Assembly (NCBI RefSeq): GCF_018598555.1
Contig: NZ_JAHEWN010000001.1
Location: forward strand, 186,001 to 250,000
Source of the DNA: Curtobacterium aurantiacum
GTDB lineage: Bacteria; Actinomycetota; Actinomycetes; Actinomycetales; Microbacteriaceae
Direction of reading: 5' to 3'
Length of the DNA stretch: 64,000 nt
Shown here piece by piece: positions 24,459 to 33,085 of this stretch. Every line of letters starts with the position of its first letter. The first letter of the stretch is position 1. Made by a program: the position numbers and the translations under genes. A model generated the notes under the pieces. It searched no databases. It had not been told where the DNA came from and was given only the letters and a program-made list of their open reading frames with translations.

Positions 24459-25613
24459 TCAGCCCTGCGGCAGCTCGTGCGCGGTGACGTCCTCGTTGCG
24501 CTTCTTCCGCCACGGTCGTGCCGGGGTGTTCGGGCCGTCCCAGACCAGGATCGCGCCCCAGGCGGCGGCGATCAGCGGCACCGAGATGATGGCGCCGGTG
24601 ATGCCGGCGAGGACGGTGCCGGCGGTCAGCCCGATCAGGATGACGAGGCCGTGCAGCTTGAGGGTGCGACCCATCAGGACCGGCTGCAGGAAGTTGCCCT
24701 CGAGCTGGTTCACGACGATCACGATGCCGATCACGATGAGTGCCTGCAGTGGGCCGAGGGCCACGAGCGCGACGAGGGCGGCGAGGATGCCGGCCGCGGT
24801 CGCACCGACGATCGGGATGAACGCCGTGATGAAGACGATGACGGCCAACGGCAGGGCGAGGGGCACGCCGACGATCGCGATGCTGACGCCGATGCCGATC
24901 GCGTCGACCGCGGCGACCGTCGCGGTGCCGCGGACGTAGCCGCCGAGGGTCGAGACGACACGGTCTCCGACGCGACGGGCGCGGGCGTAGCGCTCGCCGG
25001 TGAACGGACGGAGCAGGAACTCCCAGATGCTCGGGCCGTCCTTCAGGAAGAAGAAGAGCACGACGATCATCAGGACCAGGCCGGTCAGGAAGTTGGCGGT
25101 GGCCGAGGCACCGGCGAGGGCACCGGAGCCGAACTGTGCGCTCGTGACGAAGTCGGACGCGCCCGCGACGGCGTCGTCGATCTGCTTGTCCGAGATCGAG
25201 AACGGCAGGTTCTTCGCGAACTCCTGCAGCTGCTGGAACCCGTCGACCGCCGACTTCTGCAGCTGTGCCCACTGGTTCTCCACCGCGACGACGATGAGCC
25301 AGCCGATCAGGCCGAGGACCGCGAGCACGCCGATGAGCACCGTGAGGGTGGCCAGGACCGACGGCACCCGGTGCTTCCGCAGCCAGGACACCACCGGGTG
25401 CATGGCCGACGCGATGATCAGGGCGAGGAGCACGGGGATCGTGACGACGCTCAGGATGTTGCTCGCCCAGACGATCCCGGCGACGACCAGCACGACGATG
25501 ATGAGCTGCAGGCAGCGCGTCGCGAAGTGCCCGGCGGAGTCGGACCACGCGGCCTGGACCCTCGACGGCGTGGGCGGGGTGGTGGGGCGCGGAGCGTCGC
25601 GGAAGAACGGCAT
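24459..25613 (-). CDS. AI-2E family transporter (PerM/TqsA-like)
   Basis: A 384-residue membrane protein with about eight hydrophobic segments. The features are an N-terminal pair, a soluble loop of ~90 residues (EFAKNLPFSISDKQIDD), then the characteristic GNFLQPVLMGRTLKLHGLVI segment and a final helix pair. The family exports autoinducer-2 or acts as an ion antiporter in different bacteria, so the name does not prove the substrate. TAGCGT on the minus strand ends 7 bases before its ATG. It is divergent from the histidine phosphatase gene. Confidence 0.88.
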   Translation of the reverse strand: MPFFRDAPRPTTPPTPSRVQAAWSDSAGHFATRCLQLIIVVLVVAGIVWASNILSVVTIPVLLALIIASAMHPVVSWLRKHRVPSVLATLTVLIGVLAVLGLIGWLIVVAVENQWAQLQKSAVDGFQQLQEFAKNLPFSISDKQIDDAVAGASDFVTSAQFGSGALAGASATANFLTGLVLMIVVLFFFLKDGPSIWEFLLRPFTGERYARARRVGDRVVSTLGGYVRGTATVAAVDAIGIGVSIAIVGVPLALPLAVIVFITAFIPIVGATAAGILAALVALVALGPLQALIVIGIVIVVNQLEGNFLQPVLMGRTLKLHGLVILIGLTAGTVLAGITGAIISVPLIAAAWGAILVWDGPNTPARPWRKKRNEDVTAHELPQG

Positions 25614-25691
25614 GTCCGAGACGCTACCGACCGGAGCGCCGACGCGCCGGTTCCGTGGGGCAACGCGTCAGGGGCGGCTGGTCCCGCCGCC

Positions 25692-25697
25692 TAGGAT
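25692..25697 (+). promoter_or_regulatory. -10 box of histidine phosphatase gene, leaderless type
   Basis: TAGGAT ends 7 bases before ATG 25705. It supports that ATG as both transcription and translation start. Confidence 0.5.
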
Positions 25698-25704
25698 CGG
25701 GCGC

Positions 25705-26472
25705 ATGGCGACCGTCCTCCTCGTCCGTCACGGACGCACCACCGCGAACGCCACCGGCGTCCTCGCCGGACGCACCGCCGGCGTGCGACTCGACGCCGTC
25801 GGCCGCACCCAGGCCGATCGCACCGCGGAGCGCATCGCCGCGGTGCCCGTCGTCGCCGTGGTGTCGAGCCCGCTCGAGCGCTGCCGGCAGACCGCCCGCG
25901 TGATCCTGGACCGACAGACCGCCCGGCACTCCGGCGCGTCCGATCTGCTGATCGAGCGGGGCATCACCGAGGCCGACTACGGGCAGTGGCAGGGCCGGAC
26001 CCTCGCCGACCTGGCGAAGGAACCCCTCTGGCGAACGGTGCAGGCGAACCCGAGCGCGGTCGTGTTCCCCGGCGGGGAGTCCATGCAGACGATGCAGTCC
26101 CGGGCCGTCGCGGCCGTCCGACGCATCGACGCCGAGGTCGAGGCGGAGCACGGGCCCGGCGCGGTCTGGGTCGCGGTGAGCCACGGCGACATCATCAAGA
26201 GCGTGCTCGCCGATGCGTTCGGCATGCACCTCGACCTGTTCCAGCGCATCGGCGTCGGCCCGGCCTCGGTGTCCGTCGTGCGCTACGGCGAGCACCGCCC
26301 CGAGGTCGTCGCGACGAACACCGAGTCCGGTGACCTGTCCTGGCTGGGCAGCGCTCCGGCGCCCACCGGGGACGCCGCGGTCGGCGGTGGAGCGGGCCAT
26401 CCGGAACCCGGTGCAGGCACCGCCGGCGGGTCCCCGGCCCCCGACTCCGCGACCGGCCCTGCCCGACCCTGA
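25705..26472 (+). CDS. Histidine phosphatase (phosphoglycerate-mutase fold, MSMEG_4193 type)
   Basis: A 255-residue phosphatase. The catalytic RHG motif is LLVRHGRTTANATGVLAGR, the proton-donor Glu lies in ITEADYGQWQG, and the second His is in VAVSHGDIIKSV. Residues beyond 205 are a Gly/Ala/Pro-rich tail, probably disordered. The order phosphatase, DUF3090 protein, SCO1664-like kinase is conserved in actinobacteria, often near mycothiol gene mshC, which is not seen in this window. The substrate is unknown. The start is supported by TAGGAT 7 bases upstream. Confidence 0.9.
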   Translation: MATVLLVRHGRTTANATGVLAGRTAGVRLDAVGRTQADRTAERIAAVPVVAVVSSPLERCRQTARVILDRQTARHSGASDLLIERGITEADYGQWQGRTLADLAKEPLWRTVQANPSAVVFPGGESMQTMQSRAVAAVRRIDAEVEAEHGPGAVWVAVSHGDIIKSVLADAFGMHLDLFQRIGVGPASVSVVRYGEHRPEVVATNTESGDLSWLGSAPAPTGDAAVGGGAGHPEPGAGTAGGSPAPDSATGPARP

Positions 26473-26493
26473 ACGGGCGGAGCCGGGCGCTCC

Positions 26494-26499
26494 TACAAT
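26494..26499 (+). promoter_or_regulatory. -10 box of DUF3090 gene, leaderless type
   Basis: TACAAT ends 6 bases before ATG 26506, the best -10 match in the window and too close for a ribosome-binding site. Confidence 0.5.
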
Positions 26500-26505
26500 G
26501 CGGGT

Positions 26506-27033
26506 ATGCCCACCATCGTCCACGGCTTCGACTGGCCGGACCGCCTCGTCGTCGGCACCATCGGCCGTCCGGGTGAGCGCGCCTTCTACATCCAGGCCCG
26601 TTCCGGTCGGCGCGTCACCAGCGTCGCGCTCGAGAAGGAGCAGACCGCCGTGCTCGCCGACAAGATCGACGAGCTCCTCGACGAGGTCGCGACCGTCGAC
26701 GACAACCGCTTCAGCGTGCCGCCGTCGGTGCCGGTCGAACTCCGCGACCCGGAGCCGCTCGACCAGCCCGTCGAGGCCGAGTTCCACGCCGGTGCGCTGA
26801 GCCTGGGCTTCGACCCGTCCACGGCGCAGGTCGTCATCGAGGCGTACCCGATCGACGACGAGGTCGAGATCGTGTCCGAGGAGAGCGAGGACGGCATCGA
26901 GATCGAGGCCGTCGTCGAGATCCCCGAGCCCGCCGAGCTGTTCCAGGTGAAGATCCCGGTCGGCACCGCCCGGGCCTTCGTCGAACGCACGCGCGAGGTC
27001 GTCGCCGCCGGTCGTCCGCCCGGCGACGCATGA
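26506..27033 (+). CDS. DUF3090 family protein
   Basis: A 175-residue acidic cytosolic protein of the DUF3090 family, which is largely confined to actinobacteria. It begins with HGFDWPDRLVVGTIGRPGER and AFYIQARSG, the conserved core, and the second half is a Glu/Asp-rich beta region. No catalytic motif is evident. It overlaps the next gene by 4 bases and follows the histidine phosphatase, the usual trio. The function is unknown. Confidence 0.88.
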   Translation: MPTIVHGFDWPDRLVVGTIGRPGERAFYIQARSGRRVTSVALEKEQTAVLADKIDELLDEVATVDDNRFSVPPSVPVELRDPEPLDQPVEAEFHAGALSLGFDPSTAQVVIEAYPIDDEVEIVSEESEDGIEIEAVVEIPEPAELFQVKIPVGTARAFVERTREVVAAGRPPGDA

Positions 27034-27788
27034 GCGACGGCCCGCTGTCCATCCGGGCGCGCATCCGCGAGGCGTCCAACGCCACCTTCCTCGCCGAACT
27101 CGACGGTGGGACCGTCGTCTACAAGCCCGTCGAGGGCGAGCGCCCGCTGTGGGACTTCCCGGACGGCACCCTCGCCGGTCGTGAGATCGCGGCGCACCTG
27201 GTCTCCGAGGCGTTCGGCTGGAGCGTCGTCCCGCCGACCTGGATGGGCGACGGACCGTTCGGTCCCGGGATGGTGCAGCGCTGGCAGGACGTCGACCCCG
27301 AGCAGGACGCCGTCGACCTGGTGACGCCGGAGCTCGCCGAGGCAGCGGGTTCGCCCTGGCTGCCCGTGCTCGAGGCGATCGACGAAGACGACCAGCCCGT
27401 CACGCTCGTGCACGAGGACTCCGAGGCCCTGCGCCGGATGGCCGTCTTCGACGTCGTCGTGAACAACGCCGACCGCAAGGGCGGGCACGTGCTCGCGATG
27501 CCCGACGGCCACCGCTTCGGCGTCGACCACGGGCTCACCTTCCACGTCGAGCACAAGCTCCGGACGGTCCTGTGGGGCTGGATCGGGGAGCCACTCGGGC
27601 CGGACGAGCTCGAGGGGCTCGACCGGGTGTCCGAAGCCCTGCGCGGTGGCCTGGGCGACGAGCTCGCCGAGCACCTGACGGACGAGGAGATCGACACGCT
27701 CCGGGCGCGCTGCGCGGCCCTGCGCGCCGTCGGGATCTTCCCGCCGCCGCCCGGTGACGGCCCCGCCGTCCCCTGGCCGCTGTTCTAG
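27030..27788 (+). CDS. SCO1664 family protein (PI3/4-kinase-like fold)
   Basis: A 252-residue protein with remote likeness to phosphatidylinositol 3/4-kinases. TVVYKPVEGERPLWDFPDG carries the ATP-binding Lys, FDVVVNNADRKGGHVL holds a DxxxxNxxRH-like catalytic loop, and FGVDHGLTFH takes the place of DFG. The family is conserved next to DUF3090 and the phosphatase. Its substrate is not known to me. Its ATG lies inside the end of the DUF3090 gene (ATGA). Confidence 0.85.
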   Translation: MSDGPLSIRARIREASNATFLAELDGGTVVYKPVEGERPLWDFPDGTLAGREIAAHLVSEAFGWSVVPPTWMGDGPFGPGMVQRWQDVDPEQDAVDLVTPELAEAAGSPWLPVLEAIDEDDQPVTLVHEDSEALRRMAVFDVVVNNADRKGGHVLAMPDGHRFGVDHGLTFHVEHKLRTVLWGWIGEPLGPDELEGLDRVSEALRGGLGDELAEHLTDEEIDTLRARCAALRAVGIFPPPPGDGPAVPWPLF

Positions 27789-27804
27789 ACGCACCCCGTC
27801 CACA

Positions 27805-27844
27805 GCCTGGAGGATCGTGGCGGACCCGCCACGGGCCTCCAGGC
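27805..27844. repeat. CCTGGAGGC-type palindrome between convergent genes
   Basis: GCCTGGAGG (27805-27813) and GCCTCCAGGC (27835-27844) flank an inner TGGCGG / CCGCCA stem. It fills the gap between the convergent SCO1664-like and VWA genes, fitting a bidirectional terminator. Confidence 0.7.
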
Positions 27845-27859
27845 CGTCCGTCGCCGGTT

Positions 27860-29896
27860 TCAGAGCCCCCAGTCGTCGCGGAAGAGTGCGCCGCCGGCCC
27901 CGCGACGCGAGCCCAGGTACGAGCCGACCACGGCGACTCCGAGGTCGTCGTTGTCCGGCGCGACGACACTGCCGTCCACCCGCTTCGCCATCGCGTCGAT
28001 GAACCGGGCGAGCCCCGGGTCCTCGCCGAGCCGGAAGAACGTCGTCTGGGCGCCGAGGCGTCCGGCGTTCTCGAGCTCCCGCACCGTCAGTGCGATCGTG
28101 ACCGGGTCGGGCGGGTAGTCGAACCAGACTTGCCCGTTCGGCTCGAGGTGCGAGGTCGGTTCCCCGTCGGTGACGATGAGGAGCACCGGCTGCGCCGTCG
28201 GGTGCTTCCGGAAGTGCCGGTTCGCGAGCAGCAGGGCGTGGTGCAGGTTCGTGCCCTTGTCCCACATGGCGTCGAGGCCCACGAGCTGTTCGACGTCCAT
28301 CACCTCGGCCTCGCGACCGAACGCGATGAGCTGCAGGTCGTCGCCGCGGAACCGGGTCGACACCAGGGTGTGCAGCGCCAGGGCCGTGCGCTTCATCGGG
28401 ACCCAGCGGTCCTCCATCGCCATCGAGAACGAGGTGTCGACGAGCAGCGCGACGCAGGCCTGGGTGCGGGCCTCGGTCTCCTGCACCTCGACGTCCTCGA
28501 TGCTCAGGTGCACGCCGGCTCCCTGCCGACCGCTGGCCGCCGTCCGGACCACGGCGTTCGTGATCGTGCGCGGGATGTCCCACGGCTCGGTGTCGCCGAA
28601 CGCCCACTGCCGTGACGCCCCCGAGGGTTCACCGGCGGCACCGGAGCGACGGAGGTCCCGCGCGCCCTGGCGGCCGGACATCCGCTGGGCGACGTCCTTG
28701 AGCAGGCTCTTGCCGAGCTGCCGCATCGCCTTCGGGGTGAGCCGGAGCTGCCCGTCGGCACCGCGGCGCATCGCCCCGGAGTTCCGGAGCGCCTGTTCGA
28801 GGCGCTGCAGGGTCTTCGCGTCGACCGCCGCCTCGTCGCCGAGCTGCCGGGACAGCGCGTCGAGGTCCAGGTCGTCGAGCTCGGAGCCCGGCCCGGACTG
28901 GGCGAGCTGGTCGGCGAGGGCGTCGAGGTCCGCGATGTCCTGGAACACCCCGGTGCCGTCGCCCAGCCCGAGGCCCTGTTCGCCCTCCATGCGCTCGGAT
29001 CCGCCCCAGTCCTCGCCGGGACGCAGCGCGCGCAGGGTGCCGTCGAGCTGGGACAGCTGCCCCATCAGGTCGGGGGAGCCGAAGGCCTGCTGGGCGAGGG
29101 CGTCGAGTTCGTCCCGCTGCTCCTGGGTCATCGAGTTGCGCATGCGCTGCGCCGCGGCCGCTCGGGCTGCCAGGTCGTCGAGCAGCTCGTCGACGTTCGC
29201 AGGGTTCGACGGGAAGGCTGTCGTACCGAAGAGCACAGTGCCGTGCTGGTCCATGAAGTCGTCGAACTGCTGCTGGGTGTCCTCGCCGCGGGCGTGCGCG
29301 TCGAGCAGGGCGTTGAGGTCCTGCATCATCGCGCTGACGGCGGCCCGGTCCTGGTCGGTGGCACCCTCGAGCGCCTGTTTCATGCCGGCGAAGCGCTGGT
29401 CGAGCACCTCGCGGCCGAGCAGGTCCTTGATCTCGTCGTACTTCTGGCGCGCGGTCGGGCTCGTCCAGTCGTAGTCGCCGAGTTCCTGCACCGCGGCGGC
29501 GGGGGAGGGTGACAGGCTGTCGAGCTGCAGTTCGGCCAGGGCCCGGTCGCCGTCGTCGAGGTCGATGTTGCGGGCGAGCTCCCCGCGCTCGGCGAGCAGC
29601 GCCTGGTCCAGGAGCTCGCGCACCTGCTGCAGGGTGCCGTCGAGGTTGTTCTTGCTCGTCAGCTCGCGGCGGCGCTCGGCCACCCGTCGGGCCAGGTCGT
29701 CGAGACCACGCTGCGTCCGGCCTCCGCGCCGCAGGAACTCCCGCATCGCGCGCTCGGGCGACGTGCCGCCCATCACGTCCTGCCCGATGGCGTCGAGCGC
29801 CTCGGCCAGGTCGACCGGGGCGGCGAGCGGGTCGGGTCCGTCGGTGTACCGGCCGTACCGGGTGTCGCGCGTCAGGCGCCGGTTCTGCCTAGCCAT
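27860..29896 (-). CDS. VWA domain protein partnered with AAA+ ATPase
   Basis: A 678-residue protein. The C-terminal third is a von Willebrand A domain with MIDAS residues (LLVDTSFSMAMEDRW, later TDGEPTSH). The long N-terminal part is charged and helical, probably coiled coil, with runs such as ELDALAQQAFGSPDLMGQLS. Such proteins pair with a BchI-like AAA+ ATPase as a chelatase-like or chaperone machine. The ATG at 29896 overlaps the end of the ATPase gene by 8 bases, so the two are coupled. The substrate is unknown. There are no cobalamin or chlorophyll genes near, so a metal chelatase role is not implied. Confidence 0.85.
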   Translation of the reverse strand: MARQNRRLTRDTRYGRYTDGPDPLAAPVDLAEALDAIGQDVMGGTSPERAMREFLRRGGRTQRGLDDLARRVAERRRELTSKNNLDGTLQQVRELLDQALLAERGELARNIDLDDGDRALAELQLDSLSPSPAAAVQELGDYDWTSPTARQKYDEIKDLLGREVLDQRFAGMKQALEGATDQDRAAVSAMMQDLNALLDAHARGEDTQQQFDDFMDQHGTVLFGTTAFPSNPANVDELLDDLAARAAAAQRMRNSMTQEQRDELDALAQQAFGSPDLMGQLSQLDGTLRALRPGEDWGGSERMEGEQGLGLGDGTGVFQDIADLDALADQLAQSGPGSELDDLDLDALSRQLGDEAAVDAKTLQRLEQALRNSGAMRRGADGQLRLTPKAMRQLGKSLLKDVAQRMSGRQGARDLRRSGAAGEPSGASRQWAFGDTEPWDIPRTITNAVVRTAASGRQGAGVHLSIEDVEVQETEARTQACVALLVDTSFSMAMEDRWVPMKRTALALHTLVSTRFRGDDLQLIAFGREAEVMDVEQLVGLDAMWDKGTNLHHALLLANRHFRKHPTAQPVLLIVTDGEPTSHLEPNGQVWFDYPPDPVTIALTVRELENAGRLGAQTTFFRLGEDPGLARFIDAMAKRVDGSVVAPDNDDLGVAVVGSYLGSRRGAGGALFRDDWGL

Positions 29897-31274
29897 AGAC
29901 GGCTTCGCCCCCGCCGGATTCCTTGCTGATGCGCCGGGCCAGGAACAGTCCCTCGAGGGCGAGTTCGATCGCGCCGGCCCGTTCGCCGTCGTTCGTGGCA
30001 CCCATCCGGTCGCACACCTGGTCGTACAGGTCGGACTCGCCGATCGACGGCAGGCCCTCGAGGAATGTCCGGGCGCTGACCTGCTCGCCCGTGGTCACCA
30101 TCGTGCCGCCGTCGAGCGCGTCCACGAGCACCGCGAAGTCGAGGCCCGTGAACCGGGAGCGCACGGTCTCGGCGGTCGCGGTGCGGAGCAGGTGCGCGAG
30201 GACCTCGTCGGCACGGTCCTCTTCGCCGTTCTCGAACTCGATCTTGCCGCCGAGGACGTCCACCGCGGTCTCGAGGTCGATCGGCCGGGCGACCGCCTCG
30301 TCCTCGCCCTGGCGTGCGGCGCGGTGCACGGCGGCGGCGGACACGGTCTCGGCGCCGGCGATCGCGAACCGGGCGCTCACGCCACTGCGCTGGTCGACGG
30401 CGCTCGAATCACGCAGTGCCCGGGTGAACCGGGCGAGGATCTCGATCAGGGCATCGGGGACCTCCGCTGTCAGCTGGGCCTCCTGCCGGATGACGGCGAT
30501 CTCGTCGTCGAGTTCGATCGGGTAGTGCGTGCGGATCTCGGCGCCGAAGCGGTCCTTCAGCGGCGTGATGATCCGGCCGCGGTTCGTGTAGTCCTCGGGG
30601 TTCGCACTCGCCACGACGAGCACGTCGAGCGGCAGCCGCAGCACGTAGCCGCGGATCTGGACGTCGCGCTCCTCCATCACGTTGAGCATCGCGACCTGGA
30701 TGCGTTCGGCCAGGTCGGGCAGCTCGTTGATCGCGACGATGCCACGGTGTCCACGGGGGACGAGCCCGAAGTGGATGGTCTCCGGGTCGCCCAGGCTGCG
30801 GCCCTCGGCGACCTTCATCGGGTCGACGTCGCCGATCAGGTCGGCCACGCTCGTGTCCGGCGTCGCGAGCTTCTCGACGTAGCGGTCGTCGCGGTGCCGC
30901 CAGCTGATCGGCAGGGCGTCGCCGAGGTCGTCGGCACGCCGGATGCTCGCGGTGGTGATCGGTTCGTACGGGTGCTCGCCGAGCTCGGAGCCCGTGATGA
31001 CCGGGGTCCACTCGTCGAGCAGCCCCTGCAGGGTGCGGAGCAGGCGGGTCTTGCCCTGGCCGCGCTCGCCGAGCAGGACGACGTCGTGGCCGGCGATCAG
31101 GGCGCGTTCGAGCTGGGGGATGACGGTGGTCTCGAAGCCGTGCAGGCCGGGCCACGGATCGGTGCCCTGGCGGAGGGCGGTGAGCAGGTTGTCGCGGATC
31201 TCGGCGCGGACCGTCTTCTGGACGTGACCAGAGGTGCGGAGCTCGCCGACCGTGCGGATGTCGGGTCGGGTCAC
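29889..31274 (-). CDS. MoxR/BchI-type AAA+ ATPase
   Basis: A 461-residue AAA+ protein. Walker A is LLGERGQGKTRLLRTL, the Walker B region reads GIVAINELPDL, and the helix-2 insert and sensor ASANPEDYTNRGRIITPLKDRF match the magnesium-chelatase ATPase clade. GTG at 31274 was chosen because it begins the conserved part (VTRPDIRTVGEL), while longer forms run into a palindrome. It is first in a two-gene operon with the VWA protein. The pair likely remodels or activates a protein partner (inference). Confidence 0.87.
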   Translation of the reverse strand: MTRPDIRTVGELRTSGHVQKTVRAEIRDNLLTALRQGTDPWPGLHGFETTVIPQLERALIAGHDVVLLGERGQGKTRLLRTLQGLLDEWTPVITGSELGEHPYEPITTASIRRADDLGDALPISWRHRDDRYVEKLATPDTSVADLIGDVDPMKVAEGRSLGDPETIHFGLVPRGHRGIVAINELPDLAERIQVAMLNVMEERDVQIRGYVLRLPLDVLVVASANPEDYTNRGRIITPLKDRFGAEIRTHYPIELDDEIAVIRQEAQLTAEVPDALIEILARFTRALRDSSAVDQRSGVSARFAIAGAETVSAAAVHRAARQGEDEAVARPIDLETAVDVLGGKIEFENGEEDRADEVLAHLLRTATAETVRSRFTGLDFAVLVDALDGGTMVTTGEQVSARTFLEGLPSIGESDLYDQVCDRMGATNDGERAGAIELALEGLFLARRISKESGGGEAVYG

Positions 31275-31294
31275 GTTCTGGACGTTACGCCGTT

Positions 31295-31340
31295 GCGGTC
31301 TGGAGGCACGGTGCCAGCTGGCACCGTGCCTCCAGACCGC
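31295..31340. repeat. Perfect 46-bp palindrome with CTGGAGGC arms
   Basis: Each arm is 23 bases: GCGGTCTGGAGGCACGG then TGCCAG on the left, mirrored exactly on the right around AGCT. It is the most complete member of the CCTGGAGGC family. It lies 20 bases upstream of the ATPase GTG start on the minus strand, in a divergent gap. Confidence 0.85.
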
Positions 31341-31381
31341 TTGTGGGTTTCCACAGCACCCGCGATCATGGAGATCCCGGC

Positions 31382-31420
31382 GACGGAGCCGGATTCGAAG
31401 TAGGGGGATCCGGCTCCGTC
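31382..31420. repeat. 13-bp perfect inverted repeat in divergent gap
   Basis: GACGGAGCCGGAT (31382-31394) and ATCCGGCTCCGTC (31408-31420) form a stem with a 13-base loop, upstream of the MFS gene. It could be a regulator site or an attenuator-like hairpin in the 5' leader. Confidence 0.6.
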
Positions 31421-31479
31421 CCCGGTTCCTCGTTCCGCATCTGAACCACATCGGCGATCTCGGCGTACGGTCCCCTTTC

Positions 31480-32934
31480 GTGAGCAGCGCGAACGCAACC
31501 ATCAAGAGCCTGGTGCCCGCCAGGATGGACCGCTTGCCGTGGACCCGGTTCCACTGGAGCGTCGTCGTCGGACTCGGCATCTCGTGGATCCTCGACGGTC
31601 TGGAGATCCAGATCGTGTCGAACGCGGGGTTCCAGGCCGACCTGAACCTGTCGACACAGCAGGTGACGTCGCTGGGCACCATCTACCTGGTCGGCCAGGT
31701 CGTCGGTGCACTCGTGTTCGGACGGATGTCCGACCGGTTGGGCCGCCGCAAGCTGTTCATCCTGACGTTGGCGATCTACCTGATCGGTTCGGGCATCGCG
31801 GGCCTCGCCCAGGACTTCTGGTTCCTGGCGGCCTTCCGGTTCGTCGCGGGACTCGGCATCGGCGGCGAGTACGCCGCGATCAACTCGGCGATCGACGAGC
31901 TCATCCCGGCGAAGTACCGCGGGCACGTCGACATCGCCATCAACGGCACGTACTGGGGCGGTGCCGCACTCGGCGCGTTCGCGAACATCTACCTGCTCGA
32001 CACGTCCTACTTCGCCGAGGACGTCGGCTGGCGCATCGGGTTCTTCCTCGGCCCAGTGCTCGGCATCGCGATCATCTTCCTGCGACGGCACATCCCGGAG
32101 AGTCCGCGGTGGTTGATGACGCACGGGCGCGAGGAGGAGGCCGAGGCCACCGTCGCCCGCATCGAGGAGTCGGTGGAGCAGACCACCGGGACGAAGCTGC
32201 CGGACGTCGACCCGTCGAAGGCGATGACGGTCACGCCGAGCGATCGCGTCGGCTTCCTGACCATCGCGCGCGTGCTGCTGAAGCAGTACCCGACCCGCAC
32301 GCTCGTCGGCGCGACGATGATGATCACGCAGGCGTTCCTGTACAACGCGATCTTCTTCACCTACGCCCTGGTGCTCACGAACTTCTTCGGCCTGAAGACG
32401 GCGGAGACGGCGGTCTACTTCTTCCCGTTCGCGATCGGCAACCTGCTCGGTCCGATCATCCTCGGCCGCTTCTTCGACACCTGGGGGCGCCGGCAGATGA
32501 TCTTCCTGACGTACCTGGTGTCCGGGCTCGTGCTCGCCACGTCGGCGTTCCTGTTCCGGGCCGACGCGATCTCGGCGACGGTGCAGGTCGCGTTCTGGTG
32601 CCTCTCGTTCTTCTTCGCCTCCGCCGGGGCGTCGAGCGCCTACCTGACCGTCAGCGAGATCTTCCCGCTCGAGCTGCGGTCGCAGGCCATCTCGTACTTC
32701 TTTGCCCTGGCACAGATCTTCGGTGCGATCGCGCCGGCCATCTACGGCGCCTTCATCGGGGACGGCTCGTCGCGGGAGCCGCTGTTCTGGGGGTACCTGC
32801 TCGGATCCGCGGTGATGATCGGCGGCGGCGTGGTGGCGTTGATATTCGGGGTCGACGCCGCACGGAAGGGGTTGGAGGACGTCACCCAACCGCTCTCGGT
32901 GCTCACCGGGGACGCGAAGTCGGACCGGGAGTGA
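31480..32934 (+). CDS. MFS transporter, sugar/metabolite:H+ symporter type
   Basis: A 484-residue protein with 12 predicted membrane helices. The MFS motif A is FGRMSDRLGRRKLF after helix 2, and the sugar-porter-like PESPRWLMTHGREEEAE follows helix 6. Such carriers import sugars, polyols or aromatic acids; the substrate is not shown. GTG at 31480 is used, with an alternative ATG at 31525 still before the first helix. A GntR-family regulator follows in the same direction 150 bases later, so it may control this gene. Confidence 0.88.
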   Translation: MSSANATIKSLVPARMDRLPWTRFHWSVVVGLGISWILDGLEIQIVSNAGFQADLNLSTQQVTSLGTIYLVGQVVGALVFGRMSDRLGRRKLFILTLAIYLIGSGIAGLAQDFWFLAAFRFVAGLGIGGEYAAINSAIDELIPAKYRGHVDIAINGTYWGGAALGAFANIYLLDTSYFAEDVGWRIGFFLGPVLGIAIIFLRRHIPESPRWLMTHGREEEAEATVARIEESVEQTTGTKLPDVDPSKAMTVTPSDRVGFLTIARVLLKQYPTRTLVGATMMITQAFLYNAIFFTYALVLTNFFGLKTAETAVYFFPFAIGNLLGPIILGRFFDTWGRRQMIFLTYLVSGLVLATSAFLFRADAISATVQVAFWCLSFFFASAGASSAYLTVSEIFPLELRSQAISYFFALAQIFGAIAPAIYGAFIGDGSSREPLFWGYLLGSAVMIGGGVVALIFGVDAARKGLEDVTQPLSVLTGDAKSDRE

Positions 32935-32953
32935 GGCACGCGGCGGCGGCCTG

Positions 32954-32973
32954 ACATTCTGTATTCAGAGTGT
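32954..32973. promoter_or_regulatory. Inverted repeat upstream of GntR gene, likely operator
   Basis: ACATTCTGTATTCAGAGTGT is an interrupted palindrome (ACA-TCTG / CAGA-TGT) in a locally AT-rich patch between the MFS and GntR genes. It is close to the CTGTATNCAG style of GntR/FadR operators. The role is inference. Confidence 0.5.
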
Positions 32974-33085
32974 TTAGCGCCGCCGTCGCAGCGCTGTCAC
33001 TGTTCCTCCATGGCACTCCTCCACAGCGCGACACCGGCGACCACGATCCACGGCGGCGACCGTCCCCGCCTCGGGGGCACCGCCC

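Noticed and set aside
24459..25613. Autoinducer-2 exporter and a quorum-sensing role
   Set aside because: The family name alone does not show the substrate; members also act as ion antiporters, and there is no luxS or lsr gene in the window.
27860..31274. Magnesium or cobalt chelatase
   Set aside because: The AAA+ and VWA proteins have the chelatase-like domains, but no large CobN/BchH subunit and no tetrapyrrole genes are near. A general AAA+/VWA chaperone pair is safer.
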